Made by a program: the position numbers and the translations under genes | DNA from: Streptomyces sp. A0642 | GTDB lineage: Bacteria > Actinomycetota > Actinomycetes > Streptomycetales > Streptomycetaceae | Direction: 5' to 3' | NCBI RefSeq assembly: GCF_004795105.1 | Contig: NZ_SSBL01000022.1 | Span: forward strand, 60,622-124,621 | DNA length: 64,000 nt | Notes under the pieces: generated by a model | The model's database searches: none | What the model was told of the DNA's origin: nothing | What the model saw: only the letters and a program-made list of their open reading frames with translations | Shown: positions 25,893 to 34,273 of the stretch, in pieces | Numbering within the stretch: the stretch's first letter is position 1 | How the letters are laid out: every line of letters starts with the position of its first letter

Positions 25893-27254
25893 GTGAGCAA
25901 GGACCTCAGCCGGACCGCGTACGACCACCTGTGGATGCATTTCACCCGCATGTCGGACTACGAGAACGCGCCCGTACCCACCATCGTGCGTGGCGAGGGC
26001 ACCTACATCTACGACGACAAGGGCAAGCGCTACCTCGACGGGCTGTCCGGCCTGTTCGTGGTCAACGCCGGCCACGGCCGTCACGAGCTCGCCGAGGCGG
26101 CGTACAAGCAGGCGCAGGAGCTGGCCTTCTTCCCGGTGTGGTCCTACGCCCACCCGAAGGCCGTCGAGCTGGCCGAGCGCCTCGCGGACTACGCCCCGGG
26201 CGACCTGAACAAGGTCTTCTTCACCACCGGTGGCGGCGAGGCCGTCGAGACCGCCTGGAAGCTGGCCAAGCAGTACTTCAAGCTCAAGGGCAAGCCGACC
26301 AAGTACAAGGTCATCTCGCGTGCGGTCGCCTATCACGGCACCCCGCAGGGCGCCCTGTCCATCACCGGCCTGCCGGCCCTCAAGGCCCCCTTCGAGCCGC
26401 TGGTCCCCGGCGCGCACAAGGTGCCGAACACCAATATCTACCGCGCCCCGATCCACGGCGACGATCCGGAGGCCTTCGGCCGCTGGGCCGCCGACCAGAT
26501 CGAGCAGGAGATCCTCTTCGAGGGCGCGGACACCGTGGCCGCCGTCTTCCTGGAGCCCGTGCAGAACGCGGGCGGCTGCTTCCCGCCCCCGCCCGGCTAC
26601 TTCCAGCGGGTCCGCGAGATCTGCGACAAGTACGACGTGCTGCTCGTCTCCGACGAGGTCATCTGCGCCTTCGGCCGCCTCGGCACGATGTTCGCCTGCG
26701 ACAAGTTCGGCTACGTGCCGGACATGATCACCTGCGCCAAGGGCATGACCTCGGGCTACTCGCCGATCGGCGCCTGCATCGTCTCGGACCGGATCGCCGA
26801 GCCGTTCTACGAGGGTGACAACACCTTCCTGCACGGCTACACCTTCGGCGGCCACCCGGTGTCCGCGGCCGTGGGCCTCGCCAACCTCGACATCTTCGAG
26901 CGCGAGGGCCTCAACCAGCACGTCCTCGACAACGAGAACGCCTTCCTCACCACGCTGCAGAAGCTGCACGACCTGCCGATCGTCGGCGACGTCCGCGGCA
27001 ACGGCTTCTTCTACGGCATCGAGCTGGTGAAGGACAAGGTCACCAAGGAGACCTTCACCGACGAGGAGACCGAGCGCGTCCTGTACGGGTTCCTCTCCAA
27101 GGCGCTGTACGACAACGGCCTGTACTGCCGGGCCGACGACCGCGGCGACCCGGTCGTCCAGCTCGCGCCGCCGCTGGTCTCCGACCAGTCCACGTTCGAC
27201 GAGATCGAGGGCATCCTGCGGTCCGTCCTGACGGAGGCCTGGACGAAGCTCTGA
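25893..27254 (+). CDS. Class III aminotransferase, probable putrescine/diamine--pyruvate transaminase
   Basis: A 453-residue PLP enzyme. Signatures are YLDGLSGLFVVNAGHGRHEL, FFTTGGGEAVETAWKLAKQY, RAVAYHGTPQGALSITG, the cofactor Asp in LLVSDEVICAFGRLG and the PLP lysine in MITCAKGMTSGYSPIG. It resembles SpuC-type putrescine--pyruvate and beta-alanine--pyruvate transaminases more than GabT. Its GTG start is two bases after the Lrp stop, and GGGGAA within the end of that gene may serve as the ribosome site. With the aminobutyraldehyde dehydrogenase on the other side it gives a transamination route from putrescine to GABA, parallel to the flavin oxidase route. The exact amino donor is inferred. 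Confidence 0.87.
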   Translation: MSKDLSRTAYDHLWMHFTRMSDYENAPVPTIVRGEGTYIYDDKGKRYLDGLSGLFVVNAGHGRHELAEAAYKQAQELAFFPVWSYAHPKAVELAERLADYAPGDLNKVFFTTGGGEAVETAWKLAKQYFKLKGKPTKYKVISRAVAYHGTPQGALSITGLPALKAPFEPLVPGAHKVPNTNIYRAPIHGDDPEAFGRWAADQIEQEILFEGADTVAAVFLEPVQNAGGCFPPPPGYFQRVREICDKYDVLLVSDEVICAFGRLGTMFACDKFGYVPDMITCAKGMTSGYSPIGACIVSDRIAEPFYEGDNTFLHGYTFGGHPVSAAVGLANLDIFEREGLNQHVLDNENAFLTTLQKLHDLPIVGDVRGNGFFYGIELVKDKVTKETFTDEETERVLYGFLSKALYDNGLYCRADDRGDPVVQLAPPLVSDQSTFDEIEGILRSVLTEAWTKL

Positions 27255-27564
27255 CCGCCCGGGGCCTGTACGGAGTCGGCCCGCGGCGTCGCGGGAGGGC
27301 TCCCTGCAGGCCTTAGGCCGGACGGCCCACCGGCCGGCCCCGGCTTGACCACCGCTTGACCGTCCCGCGACGGCCCTCCGGCGGTCATTTCATACGGTCC
27401 AGACGGCCCGGATGCGCCCATTCGAGTGGGAAGAAGCGCACCCGGGCCGCGTGCTGTGCGCACACCGCGATCCGAATCCTTACGGTGCCGAGTGACCGAT
27501 CGGCCCCGCCTTCGTTCCCCCGTACGGGGGAACGGGATTTCTGATCTGAACCGAGGTGTACGCC
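27255..27564. other. Intergenic region with promoter-proximal palindrome
   Basis: 310 bases between the aminotransferase and the ABC ATPase gene. No gene is seen. Imperfect G/C-rich repeats after the aminotransferase stop may terminate transcription. The right end contains the palindrome listed separately. Confidence 0.45.
27513..27534. promoter_or_regulatory. Perfect 22-base palindrome upstream of the ABC transporter
   Basis: Bases 27513-27534 are a perfect palindrome with no spacer, centred on GTAC: CGTTCCCCC on the left mirrored by GGGGGAACG on the right. It ends 30 bases before the ATG of the ATPase gene. It is a candidate operator, or could fold in the leader RNA. Confidence 0.5.
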
Positions 27565-28302
27565 ATGGTGGCCCCGCCGGACAACGACGTGATCTGGGCG
27601 CGTTCCCTGCAGCACTCCCACAACGGCTCACCCGCGCTCGGCGGAGTCTCCCTCGGGATCCGCGACGGCGAGATCCTCGCGGTGACCGGCCCGCGCGGCA
27701 GCGGCAAGACGACCCTGCTGCACTGCCTCTCCGGCCAGCTCGTGCCCCAGCAGGGCGAGGTGTGGTTCAACAGCGTCCCCGTCCACACCATGGGCCCCCG
27801 GCTGCGCGAGCGGCTGCGCCGCGACAAGTTCGGCTGGATCGCCCCCGAACCCCAGCTCGTCCCGGAACTGAACACCTGGGAGAACACCGCCCTGCCGCTG
27901 ATGCTGCGCGGCACCGGGCGCCGCGAGGCCAAGAAGGCCGCCATGGAGTGGCTGGAGCGCCTCGACATCGGCATGTGCGCGCGGAAGCGCCCGCACACCC
28001 TCCAGCAGAGCCAGCGGCAGCGGATCTCGGTGGCCCGCGCACTCGCCGCCTCGCCCTCGGTGATCTTCGCGGACGAGCCGACCGCGACGCTGCACCGCAC
28101 CGACCGCGCCCATGTGCTGCGCACCCTGACGAGCGCGGCCCGCTCGCACGGCATCACGGTGGTCCTGGCCACGCACGACGCGGAGATCGCCACCCTCGCC
28201 GACCGCGTGGTGCCGCTGCTGGACGGACGCCGGGTCGCCACGGTCGCCCTGCCCGCCGTGACCGATACGGAGGGCCGCGCGGCGTGCTCGCTCTCCGTCT
28301 AG
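27565..28302 (+). CDS. ABC transporter ATP-binding protein with degenerate signature motif
   Basis: A 245-residue ATPase. Walker A is GPRGSGKTT (about residues 36-44), the Q-loop region reads DKFGWIAPEPQLVPELN, Walker B is VIFADEPTA and the switch His lies in VLATHDAEI. The signature region, normally LSGGQ(Q)QR, reads LQQSQRQRISVARAL, so both Gly residues are missing. The order of motifs resembles the LolD/MacB exporter class. The adjacent membrane protein overlaps its 3' end by 19 bases and is the likely partner. The ATG at 27565 has GAGG eight bases upstream. Substrate unknown. Confidence 0.85.
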   Translation: MVAPPDNDVIWARSLQHSHNGSPALGGVSLGIRDGEILAVTGPRGSGKTTLLHCLSGQLVPQQGEVWFNSVPVHTMGPRLRERLRRDKFGWIAPEPQLVPELNTWENTALPLMLRGTGRREAKKAAMEWLERLDIGMCARKRPHTLQQSQRQRISVARALAASPSVIFADEPTATLHRTDRAHVLRTLTSAARSHGITVVLATHDAEIATLADRVVPLLDGRRVATVALPAVTDTEGRAACSLSV

Positions 28303-29468
28303 CCCGCGGCTCCCATCCGCTGGTCCTGATGCGGCGGCTGCTGGTCGCGGCCGCGTCCGCCGGGGTCGGCTTCCTCCTGCTGTGCACGCTCGGCTACGCC
28401 TCCGGGCACCCGGCGCACTCCGCCGGTTCCGTACTGCGGCTGCTGTGGTGCTTGGTGCCGATGGCCGCCACGGTGCAGTTCGCGGTCGCGGTGGCGCGTA
28501 CGGACCCGAGCACCCGCCCGCGCGCCGGACTGTCCGCCGTCGGTCTCGGGCCGGTGCGGCTCAGCGTGCTCGCCGCGGTCTCCACCGCCGTCTCGTGCAC
28601 CCTCGGCTCGATGGTGGCGCTGCTCTTCTTCCTCCACCTGCGCGGCGATCTGTCCGGGCTGCCGTTCGACGGCGCCGCGGCCCGACTGCTGGGCGCCGAG
28701 GCGCCGCTGCCCGTGGCCGCGGTCCTCGTCCTGCTGGCCCTGGTGCCCGTGACCGCCGCGACGGCGAGCGCGCTGGCATTGCGCACCGCTCCGGTGCGGG
28801 CCGCGGGCACGGCGGAGGACGCCGAGGACCTGCCGCCCGAGGAGCAGATCCCGGCCCCGGCGGCACCGCCCACCGGGCTGCCCTGGGGCGTCGCCCTGAC
28901 GGCCGCCGGACTCGCCGTCGAGGCGTACGCGAACCAGGGTTCGGCCGGCAGCCCGTTCCCGCTCCCCGGCAAGCTCGACTCCACACCGGCCTGGGTGCTC
29001 GTCGGCTGGACCCTGACGGCGATCGGTCTGGCCACGGCCGGGCCGGGGCTGACCTACCTGTGCGGGCGCCTGGTGCAGGCGGTGCGGCCCGGAGCCGTAC
29101 GCCTGCTGGCGGGCCGGGTCCTGATGGACGAGGCGCACCGGATCGGCCGCCCCCTGGGAATCGTCTGCGCGGTTCTCTCCGCCGTCGTCGCCGTCTACGC
29201 GCTGTACGGGACGGGGCCCCGGCCCTTCGGCCCGCTCACCGCCCTCGGCGCCGTCCTCGTCATCGGCTGCACCACCGCGACGCTCCTGACGTCGGCGCTG
29301 GAGGCCAAGCAGGCGCGCGCCGAGACCGCGCGGGCGCTGCTGCGCCTCGGCGCACCGGCCTCGGCGCTGCGCGCGGCGACGGCGCTGCGGGCGGCCGCGC
29401 TGCTGCTCGTCTTCGCCCCGCTCACCTGGGCGATCGCCGAGCTGGCCGCACTGCCGCTGACCCCCTGA
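28284..29468 (+). CDS. Membrane protein, probable permease partner of the upstream ATPase
   Basis: A 394-residue protein starting at GTG 28284, inside the end of the ATPase gene, with GGAGG ten bases upstream. About eight to ten hydrophobic segments are visible, for example LLVAAASAGVGFLLLCTLGY, VLVLLALVPVTAATASALAL, ILVGWTLTAIGLATA-like and GIVCAVLSAVVAVYALYG. A charged, Pro-rich loop AEDLPPEEQIPAPAAPP sits mid-protein. The ALEAKQARAETARALLRLGA segment near the C-terminus recalls the cytoplasmic helices of FtsX-like permeases. No classical FtsX signature is obvious. Translational overlap with the ATPase argues for a functional pair. Confidence 0.75.
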   Translation: MLALRLARGSHPLVLMRRLLVAAASAGVGFLLLCTLGYASGHPAHSAGSVLRLLWCLVPMAATVQFAVAVARTDPSTRPRAGLSAVGLGPVRLSVLAAVSTAVSCTLGSMVALLFFLHLRGDLSGLPFDGAAARLLGAEAPLPVAAVLVLLALVPVTAATASALALRTAPVRAAGTAEDAEDLPPEEQIPAPAAPPTGLPWGVALTAAGLAVEAYANQGSAGSPFPLPGKLDSTPAWVLVGWTLTAIGLATAGPGLTYLCGRLVQAVRPGAVRLLAGRVLMDEAHRIGRPLGIVCAVLSAVVAVYALYGTGPRPFGPLTALGAVLVIGCTTATLLTSALEAKQARAETARALLRLGAPASALRAATALRAAALLLVFAPLTWAIAELAALPLTP

Positions 29469-29487
29469 ACCGCCGCCGACCGCTCGA

Positions 29488-29522
29488 ACGGACCGGCCGG
29501 GGAGTCTCCCCGGCCGGTCCGT
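29488..29522 (+). terminator. Terminator hairpin after the ABC permease gene
   Basis: Perfect 16-base inverted repeat (29488-29503 with 29507-29522) and a GTC loop, 19 bases after the permease stop. The right arm ends on the first base of the -10 box of the next gene. Confidence 0.8.
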
Positions 29523-29527
29523 AGCAT
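29522..29527 (+). promoter_or_regulatory. -10 box for a probable leaderless transcript
   Basis: TAGCAT ends seven bases before the GTG start at 29534. RNA synthesis should begin at or one base before that GTG. No Shine-Dalgarno is present. Confidence 0.5.
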
Positions 29528-29533
29528 GAGGGC

Positions 29534-30679
29534 GTGGAAACCCCGGAAGCCAGCACACCCGCACCCGCACCCGGCGCCGAGATCGAGTCGCTCGCCGCAT
29601 TCGACGCGGCGGTCGCCGCCGGTTCCCTGGCGGGTCTGCGCCTCCAGTCCCTCGATCTGACGGACCGGGGCGCGGCGCTGCTGGCGACGGACACCTCCGG
29701 CGCCGTCTTCCTCGGCTGCCCGATGGAGCCGGCGGCGGCCGAGAAGGTGCGGGCCGACGGCGCGTTCGTCTTCCCTCCGGTGCCGGGTCTGCCCTTCGAT
29801 CCCTACCGCGGTCTGCTCTACTCGCCCGACGCCCTCTACGACGGGCTGGCGCGCGGCGGTTACGAGGCGACGCCCGACGCCCGCGCCTACCACTGGTTCA
29901 ACCGCACCCGCTCCGACGGCGATGTCTTCGCCTCGATGCTGCGGGCGCTCCACGACGACGCGGTCTCCGACGCGCTGGACGAACTCCTCGACGGGGCGCG
30001 GGTGGCCGGCGTGATGGGCGGTCACGCGACGCCCCGGGGCAGCGCCTCGTACGCGGCGGCGGCCCGCCTCGGCAGGACCCTGGCCCGCAGCGGCCTGACG
30101 GTGGCCACCGGCGGCGGGCCGGGCGCGATGGAGGCGGCGAACCTCGGCGCCTACGCGGCCCCGCACCCCGACGCCATGCTGGACAAGGCGTGCGAACTCC
30201 TGGGCGCCGTCCCCTCCTTCGCTCCCTCCGTCACCGACTGGGCGATGGCCGCGTTCGCCGTGCGCGAGCGCTGGCCCGACGGCGGACGTTCCGTGTCGAT
30301 CCCCACTTGGTTCTACGGGCACGAGCCGCCGAACCCGTTCGCCCGGGACATCGCGAAGTACTTCGCCAACGCCCTGCGCGAGGACGGGCTGCTGGCACGC
30401 TCGACCGCGGGCGTGATCTTCCTGCCGGGCGCGGCCGGCACGGTCCAGGAGATATTCGACAGCGCGACCCCCAACTACTACGGCTCGCGCGGCGATCCGT
30501 CCCCGATGGTGCTGGTCGGCCGGGACCACTGGACGCGGGAGCTGCCGGCCTGGCCGCTGCTCCAGGCCCTCGCGGCGGGCCGGCCGATGGAGTCCCGCAT
30601 CGCGCTCGTCGACTCGGTGGAGGAAGCGCCCGAGGCGCTCGCGCGGCTGTCCTCGACGCAGGGCGCCGCTGGCGGGTGA
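29534..30679 (+). CDS. LOG-like Rossmann-fold nucleotide-binding protein
   Basis: A 381-residue protein, longer than the roughly 190-residue LOG phosphoribohydrolases because of a 150-residue N-terminal extension. The LOG core is visible: VAGVMGGHATPRGSASYA, the GGGPGAMEAAN motif (normally PGGxGTxxE/GGGxxGLMG-type), and PGAAGTVQEIFD, the second nucleotide-binding loop with the catalytic Glu. A function in nucleotide-monophosphate hydrolysis is plausible but not shown. It is probably leaderless and lies directly after a terminator. A short gap separates it from the convergent PPOX gene. Confidence 0.8.
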   Translation: METPEASTPAPAPGAEIESLAAFDAAVAAGSLAGLRLQSLDLTDRGAALLATDTSGAVFLGCPMEPAAAEKVRADGAFVFPPVPGLPFDPYRGLLYSPDALYDGLARGGYEATPDARAYHWFNRTRSDGDVFASMLRALHDDAVSDALDELLDGARVAGVMGGHATPRGSASYAAAARLGRTLARSGLTVATGGGPGAMEAANLGAYAAPHPDAMLDKACELLGAVPSFAPSVTDWAMAAFAVRERWPDGGRSVSIPTWFYGHEPPNPFARDIAKYFANALREDGLLARSTAGVIFLPGAAGTVQEIFDSATPNYYGSRGDPSPMVLVGRDHWTRELPAWPLLQALAAGRPMESRIALVDSVEEAPEALARLSSTQGAAGG

Positions 30680-30781
30680 CGGCCGGTCGGCGCCGCGCTG
30701 GTGGAACCGGGGGGCGCTGATGCCGACGGCTGTCCACGACGGAGGCCCGGCGAAGCCGGGCCGATACCGTGACGGAGCGTC

Positions 30782-31486
30782 TCAGCGGTCGCGTGAGCCG
30801 ATCAGCGGATGCGCGGCCGAAGGGGCGTGGACGGGGTCGGAGAGGCCGGACGTCTCCGGTGCCAGATCCGGCCTCGGGCCGGATGCCACGGCCTGCGCGG
30901 CCGGTTCGGGGAAGTAGTCGGCGTCCTTGGGGCGACTGCGCGCCAGTCCCAGGGGGCGGGGGGCGGGCTCGAGGTGGGGGATGTGCTTGGAGCAGTGCAC
31001 GTAGGCCTCGTGGAGGGTGATGTGCGTCCACAGCACGGGGATCCGCCCCGGGGCGGTCTCGACGGGTATCCAGGGGTGGGCGGCGCGCAGTTCCTGGTCG
31101 CTGACGAGCTGGGCCGAGCCGTTGACGTGCAGTCCGATGTGGTCCCGGGTGAAGTCCATGAAGAGCAGACCGATGTGCGGGTTGTCGGCGATGTTGCCGG
31201 CGCTGGCCATGACGCCGTTCCCGCGGTACTCGGGGTAGGCCAGGGTGCGGTCGTCCAGCACGGAGACGAATCCGGGAGGGCCGGCGCGGAAGGTGGCGTC
31301 GCAGTGGCCACGGGCGTCGGCGGTGGAGAGGAAGACCATGGACTGGCGGCGGATGAAGTCACGCATGGCCGTGGTGAGATGCGGGTGGACCTGCCGGTCG
31401 TAGAAGGCGTCGGCGCGTTCGCTGGTGCCCAGATGGGCCTGCAGCAGGCGCTCCCCGTGCGAAGGCGTGGCGTCGTGGCGGGTCAC
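30782..31486 (-). CDS. Pyridoxamine 5'-phosphate oxidase-family FMN-binding protein
   Basis: A 234-residue protein with a PPOX split-barrel fold. Segments include DFIRRQSMVFLSTADARGHCD, PGFVSVLDDRTLAYPEYRGNG, IADNPHIGLLFMDF and LHVNGSAQLVSD, the pattern of flavin-binding pyridoxamine-phosphate-oxidase-like proteins. The C-terminal 40 residues are Pro/Ser-rich. The GTG start at 31486 overlaps the stop of the upstream globin-reductase gene (GTGA), so the two are translationally coupled. It may act with that protein in nitrosative or oxidative stress. True PNPOx activity is unlikely from the divergent sequence. Confidence 0.82.
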   Translation of the reverse strand: MTRHDATPSHGERLLQAHLGTSERADAFYDRQVHPHLTTAMRDFIRRQSMVFLSTADARGHCDATFRAGPPGFVSVLDDRTLAYPEYRGNGVMASAGNIADNPHIGLLFMDFTRDHIGLHVNGSAQLVSDQELRAAHPWIPVETAPGRIPVLWTHITLHEAYVHCSKHIPHLEPAPRPLGLARSRPKDADYFPEPAAQAVASGPRPDLAPETSGLSDPVHAPSAAHPLIGSRDR

Positions 31487-32667
31487 GGCTGGTCGATCTC
31501 CTGACGGGGTCGGGGCGGAGTGAGGGGGGCGGTGAGAACGGGTGTGTCGAGCGGGTCGTGGTGAATGCGGGCCTGGGGGGTGCCCTGCTGCAGGAGGGTA
31601 CGCACGGCCGTGGTGACCATGTCGGGCGGACCGCACAGGAAGGCTTCGTGCCGGTACCAGGGGCCGAACTCGCGCAGCACCTGCGGGAGTGTGCCCTGCT
31701 GCCCGGGGATGTGCTCGTGCGAGACCGCGGCCCTGACGGTCAGCCAGTAGTGGCGCTGGGCCAGGCGCAGCATGTCGTCGAGCCCGTACAGCTCCTGAGC
31801 GGTCCGTGCTCCGACGAACAGCTCCACATAGCGGCGCATGTCCAGGGCGGCGGCTTCCTCGATCAGGGCGCGGATCGGCGCCAGACCGGTCCCGCCGGCC
31901 ACCAGCAACAGGTCGCGGTCGCCTGCCGCGGCGAGCGTCATCTCGCCCTGGGGAGGCCCGAGCCGCACCCGGTGGCCGGGGGCGGCGTGGTGAACCAGCG
32001 CGTTGCTGACCTGCCCCCCGTGGACGGCCCGGACGTGGAACGTCAGCGTGTTGTCCGTGCGCGGCGGGTGAGCGGGGGAATAGTGCCGCCAGGTACGCGG
32101 GTACCAGGGGGTCTCCATGCTCACGTACTGCCCGGCGGTGTAGGCGTAGGGCAGGTCGGGCTGCACGGTGATCTCGGCGATGCCGCTGCCGCGGTATTCG
32201 TGGCGGACGATCTGCGCTTCCCAGGCAGCCGGGCGCAGGCGCGTGTCGTCCTCGGCGGCTGCGGTCATCACCTGGGCGGCGACGGTGTAGGCGCGGCTCC
32301 AGGCCGCGGCGGTCTCGGCGTTCCACGCGGTTCCCGCGTAGCGGGCCAGGGAGGCCAGCAGGCAGTCACCCACCGCGGGGTAGTGGGCCTCCAGGGCTCC
32401 GAACTTACGGTGGTCCCGGCCCAGCCGGGAGCAGAACTGCACGAGGTTGTCGACGTCGTCGACCAGATCGATGATGCGCAGCAGTCCACGCAGCAGCCGG
32501 TCACGCTGGACGTCCATGTTGTCGGGGAACAACCCCCGCACTTCGGGGTGCCGGGCGAAGAGGATGGCGTAGAAGTAGACGGTCATCTCCGTGGCCTGGG
32601 GTGCGACCACCGCCAGACTCGTACGTACCAGGGAGATCTCCCGGTCTGTCAGCGGAGCCGATGTCAC
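31483..32667 (-). CDS. Flavohemoglobin-like globin-reductase fusion
   Basis: A 394-residue protein with a globin domain (about 1-135), an FAD-binding barrel (about 150-245: RHEYRGSGIAEITVQP and PRTWRHYSPAHPP) and an NAD-binding domain (LLLVAGGTGLAPIRALIEEA, then FLCGPPDMVTTAV). The heme-pocket region shows RDHRKFGALEAHYPAVG, as in flavohemoglobins. It is likely a nitric-oxide dioxygenase using NAD(P)H. The GTG at 32667 is chosen because the globin fold begins right there; an ATG at 32751 would add 28 poorly conserved residues. A 20-base-period direct repeat lies upstream. Confidence 0.88.
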   Translation of the reverse strand: MTSAPLTDREISLVRTSLAVVAPQATEMTVYFYAILFARHPEVRGLFPDNMDVQRDRLLRGLLRIIDLVDDVDNLVQFCSRLGRDHRKFGALEAHYPAVGDCLLASLARYAGTAWNAETAAAWSRAYTVAAQVMTAAAEDDTRLRPAAWEAQIVRHEYRGSGIAEITVQPDLPYAYTAGQYVSMETPWYPRTWRHYSPAHPPRTDNTLTFHVRAVHGGQVSNALVHHAAPGHRVRLGPPQGEMTLAAAGDRDLLLVAGGTGLAPIRALIEEAAALDMRRYVELFVGARTAQELYGLDDMLRLAQRHYWLTVRAAVSHEHIPGQQGTLPQVLREFGPWYRHEAFLCGPPDMVTTAVRTLLQQGTPQARIHHDPLDTPVLTAPLTPPRPRQEIDQP

Positions 32668-32751
32668 GACCGGCCCCCGAAGGGCGCGAGGCGCGGGCGC
32701 GTCCTCAGACGCCGGGCGGCAACGGGGCGGGGATGAGCGGGTTGTGCACAT

Positions 32752-33248
32752 GGTGAGGGGGTCACCAGGTGTCTTGGATGTGCTGGCAAGTAGACGTTCG
32801 CAATCGTAGAAGGACGTTCCACGTCACTCGGGTTGAGAAAAGTGAAAGTGTGTTCGCCTGACGAGCCATTGTGCACAGGCTGCCAGGACAGGACCCACCC
32901 ATGGCGTCTGCCCCCGATCCGCGAACAAACACAATCCCGTGGAAAACGGCGTGCGACGACAGCGCGTCCCTACGAGCGCCGGGCGTGGCCGGGGAACGTC
33001 CTCAGAGCTCCGACCTGCCTGATGACGGCCTCGGCGGGGTGCCGGCAGTTCGCAAACGAGCGTGACGGGGAGATTCGGTAAGCAAATCTGCGAGATTGAG
33101 TGAACGCACGTCCAAAGGGCCCGCACGGTGGCGCGGCACGCTCGGGAAGGCATGTTCCGGGCGGCGGCCCGGTGCTGACGGCCCGCAGCCGCCCGGGCCG
33201 GTTGCGTCGCGCCGGTCGCGCACGCGGAGCGGGCCAGGAGACGGCCGT
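32752..33248. other. Long intergenic region, no supported gene
   Basis: Nearly 500 bases upstream of the flavohemoglobin gene and downstream of thiQ. Base composition is less G/C-rich than the neighbours from 32780 to 33110. Short frames exist on both strands but lack codon bias and recognisable text. An inverted repeat AATCT-GCG-AGATT lies at 33085-33097. Otherwise only the direct repeat listed separately is notable. Confidence 0.45.
32793..32819. promoter_or_regulatory. Direct repeat upstream of the flavohemoglobin gene
   Basis: GACGTTC occurs at 32793-32799 and 32813-32819, exactly 20 bases apart, about two helical turns. It lies 126-152 bases upstream of the chosen start. Candidate regulator site; identity unknown. 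Confidence 0.35.
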
Positions 33249-34271
33249 TCACACGACGGGCAGCACGACGCTCTCCGCCGCGGCGAACGTGACGCCGACC
33301 CGCGCGTCCTCGTCCGGAGTGCTGTTCAGCGCGCACTCCGCTTCCAGGACCGGCCCCCGTTCGGGGTGCAGCTTCACCGCGACGTGGTTGCCGCGGAAGG
33401 TGCGCGCGCCCACGGTGCAGCGCAGGCCGTCCTGCGGGCCGCCGATCAGGACCCCGGCCGGACGCACCAGCAGATCGCACGCCCCCTGCGGCGATCCCGT
33501 CGGCACCGGCACCTTGCCCCACTCCGTGGCCGCCACCTCGCCGGTGACCGTCGCCTCCACCACGTTGTCGAAGCCGAGGAAGCGGGCGACGAAGGCCGAG
33601 GCGGGGCGCTGCCAGACCTCCAGCGGCGAGCCCACCTGGGCGATGCGTCCGTCGCGCATCACGACGACCCGGTCGGCGAGCGCGAAGGCCTCGCCCTGGT
33701 CGTGGGTGACGGCGAGCACCGTCGTGCCCAGCCGGCCGAAGAGCGTGCGCAGTTCGACGACGAGGCGTTCGCGCAGACTCCGGTCCAGCTGCCCCAGCGG
33801 CTCGTCCAGCATCAGCAGCTTGGGCCGCGGGGCGAGCGCCCGGGCGAGGGCGACGCGTTGCTGTTCGCCCCCCGAGAGCGCGGCGACGGCCCGCCGTTCG
33901 GCACCGGGCAGGCCCACCAGGTCGAGGAGTTCAGCGACCCGGCGGTCCCGCTCGTCCCGCTTCACGCCGTGCATCCGCAGCCCGAAGGCGACGTTGGCGC
34001 CGACGTCGCGGTGCGGGAAGAGCTGGTGGTCCTGGAACATCAGGCCGAGCCCGCGCCGGTGCACCGGAACGCCGTCCTGGTCCTCGCCGCCGAGCAGGAC
34101 CCGCCCGCCGTCGGCCTGCTGGAGTCCGGCGACGAGCCGCAGCAGGGTGGACTTCCCGCTGCCGCTCGGCCCCAGGACGCACACGATCTCGTGCGCGGCG
34201 ACCTCCAGGTCCACGGCGTCCAGCGCGGCCCGGTCGCCGAAGCGCACGGTGGCCGAATCCAGTGTCAGCAT
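33249..34271 (-). CDS. thiQ: Thiamine ABC transporter ATP-binding protein
   Basis: A 340-residue ATPase. Walker A is GPSGSGKST at residues 34-42, the Q-loop is in LGLMFQDHQLFPHRDV, the signature is LSGGEQQRVALARAL, Walker B is LLMLDEPLGQLD and the switch His lies in VTHDQGEAFAL. A C-terminal regulatory extension of about 100 residues follows, longer than in the Gram-negative ThiQ. The start ATG at 34271 lies two bases after the thiP stop. Function is assigned from the operon: a TPP riboswitch, then thiB, thiP, thiQ. Alone it could be mistaken for an iron(III) or sulfate ATPase. Confidence 0.88.
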   Translation of the reverse strand: MLTLDSATVRFGDRAALDAVDLEVAAHEIVCVLGPSGSGKSTLLRLVAGLQQADGGRVLLGGEDQDGVPVHRRGLGLMFQDHQLFPHRDVGANVAFGLRMHGVKRDERDRRVAELLDLVGLPGAERRAVAALSGGEQQRVALARALAPRPKLLMLDEPLGQLDRSLRERLVVELRTLFGRLGTTVLAVTHDQGEAFALADRVVVMRDGRIAQVGSPLEVWQRPASAFVARFLGFDNVVEATVTGEVAATEWGKVPVPTGSPQGACDLLVRPAGVLIGGPQDGLRCTVGARTFRGNHVAVKLHPERGPVLEAECALNSTPDEDARVGVTFAAAESVVLPVV

Positions 34272-34273
34272 CT

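Noticed and set aside
32833..33081. Short plus-strand frames upstream of the flavohemoglobin gene
   Set aside because: No codon bias, no Shine-Dalgarno and no recognisable text; composition looks intergenic.
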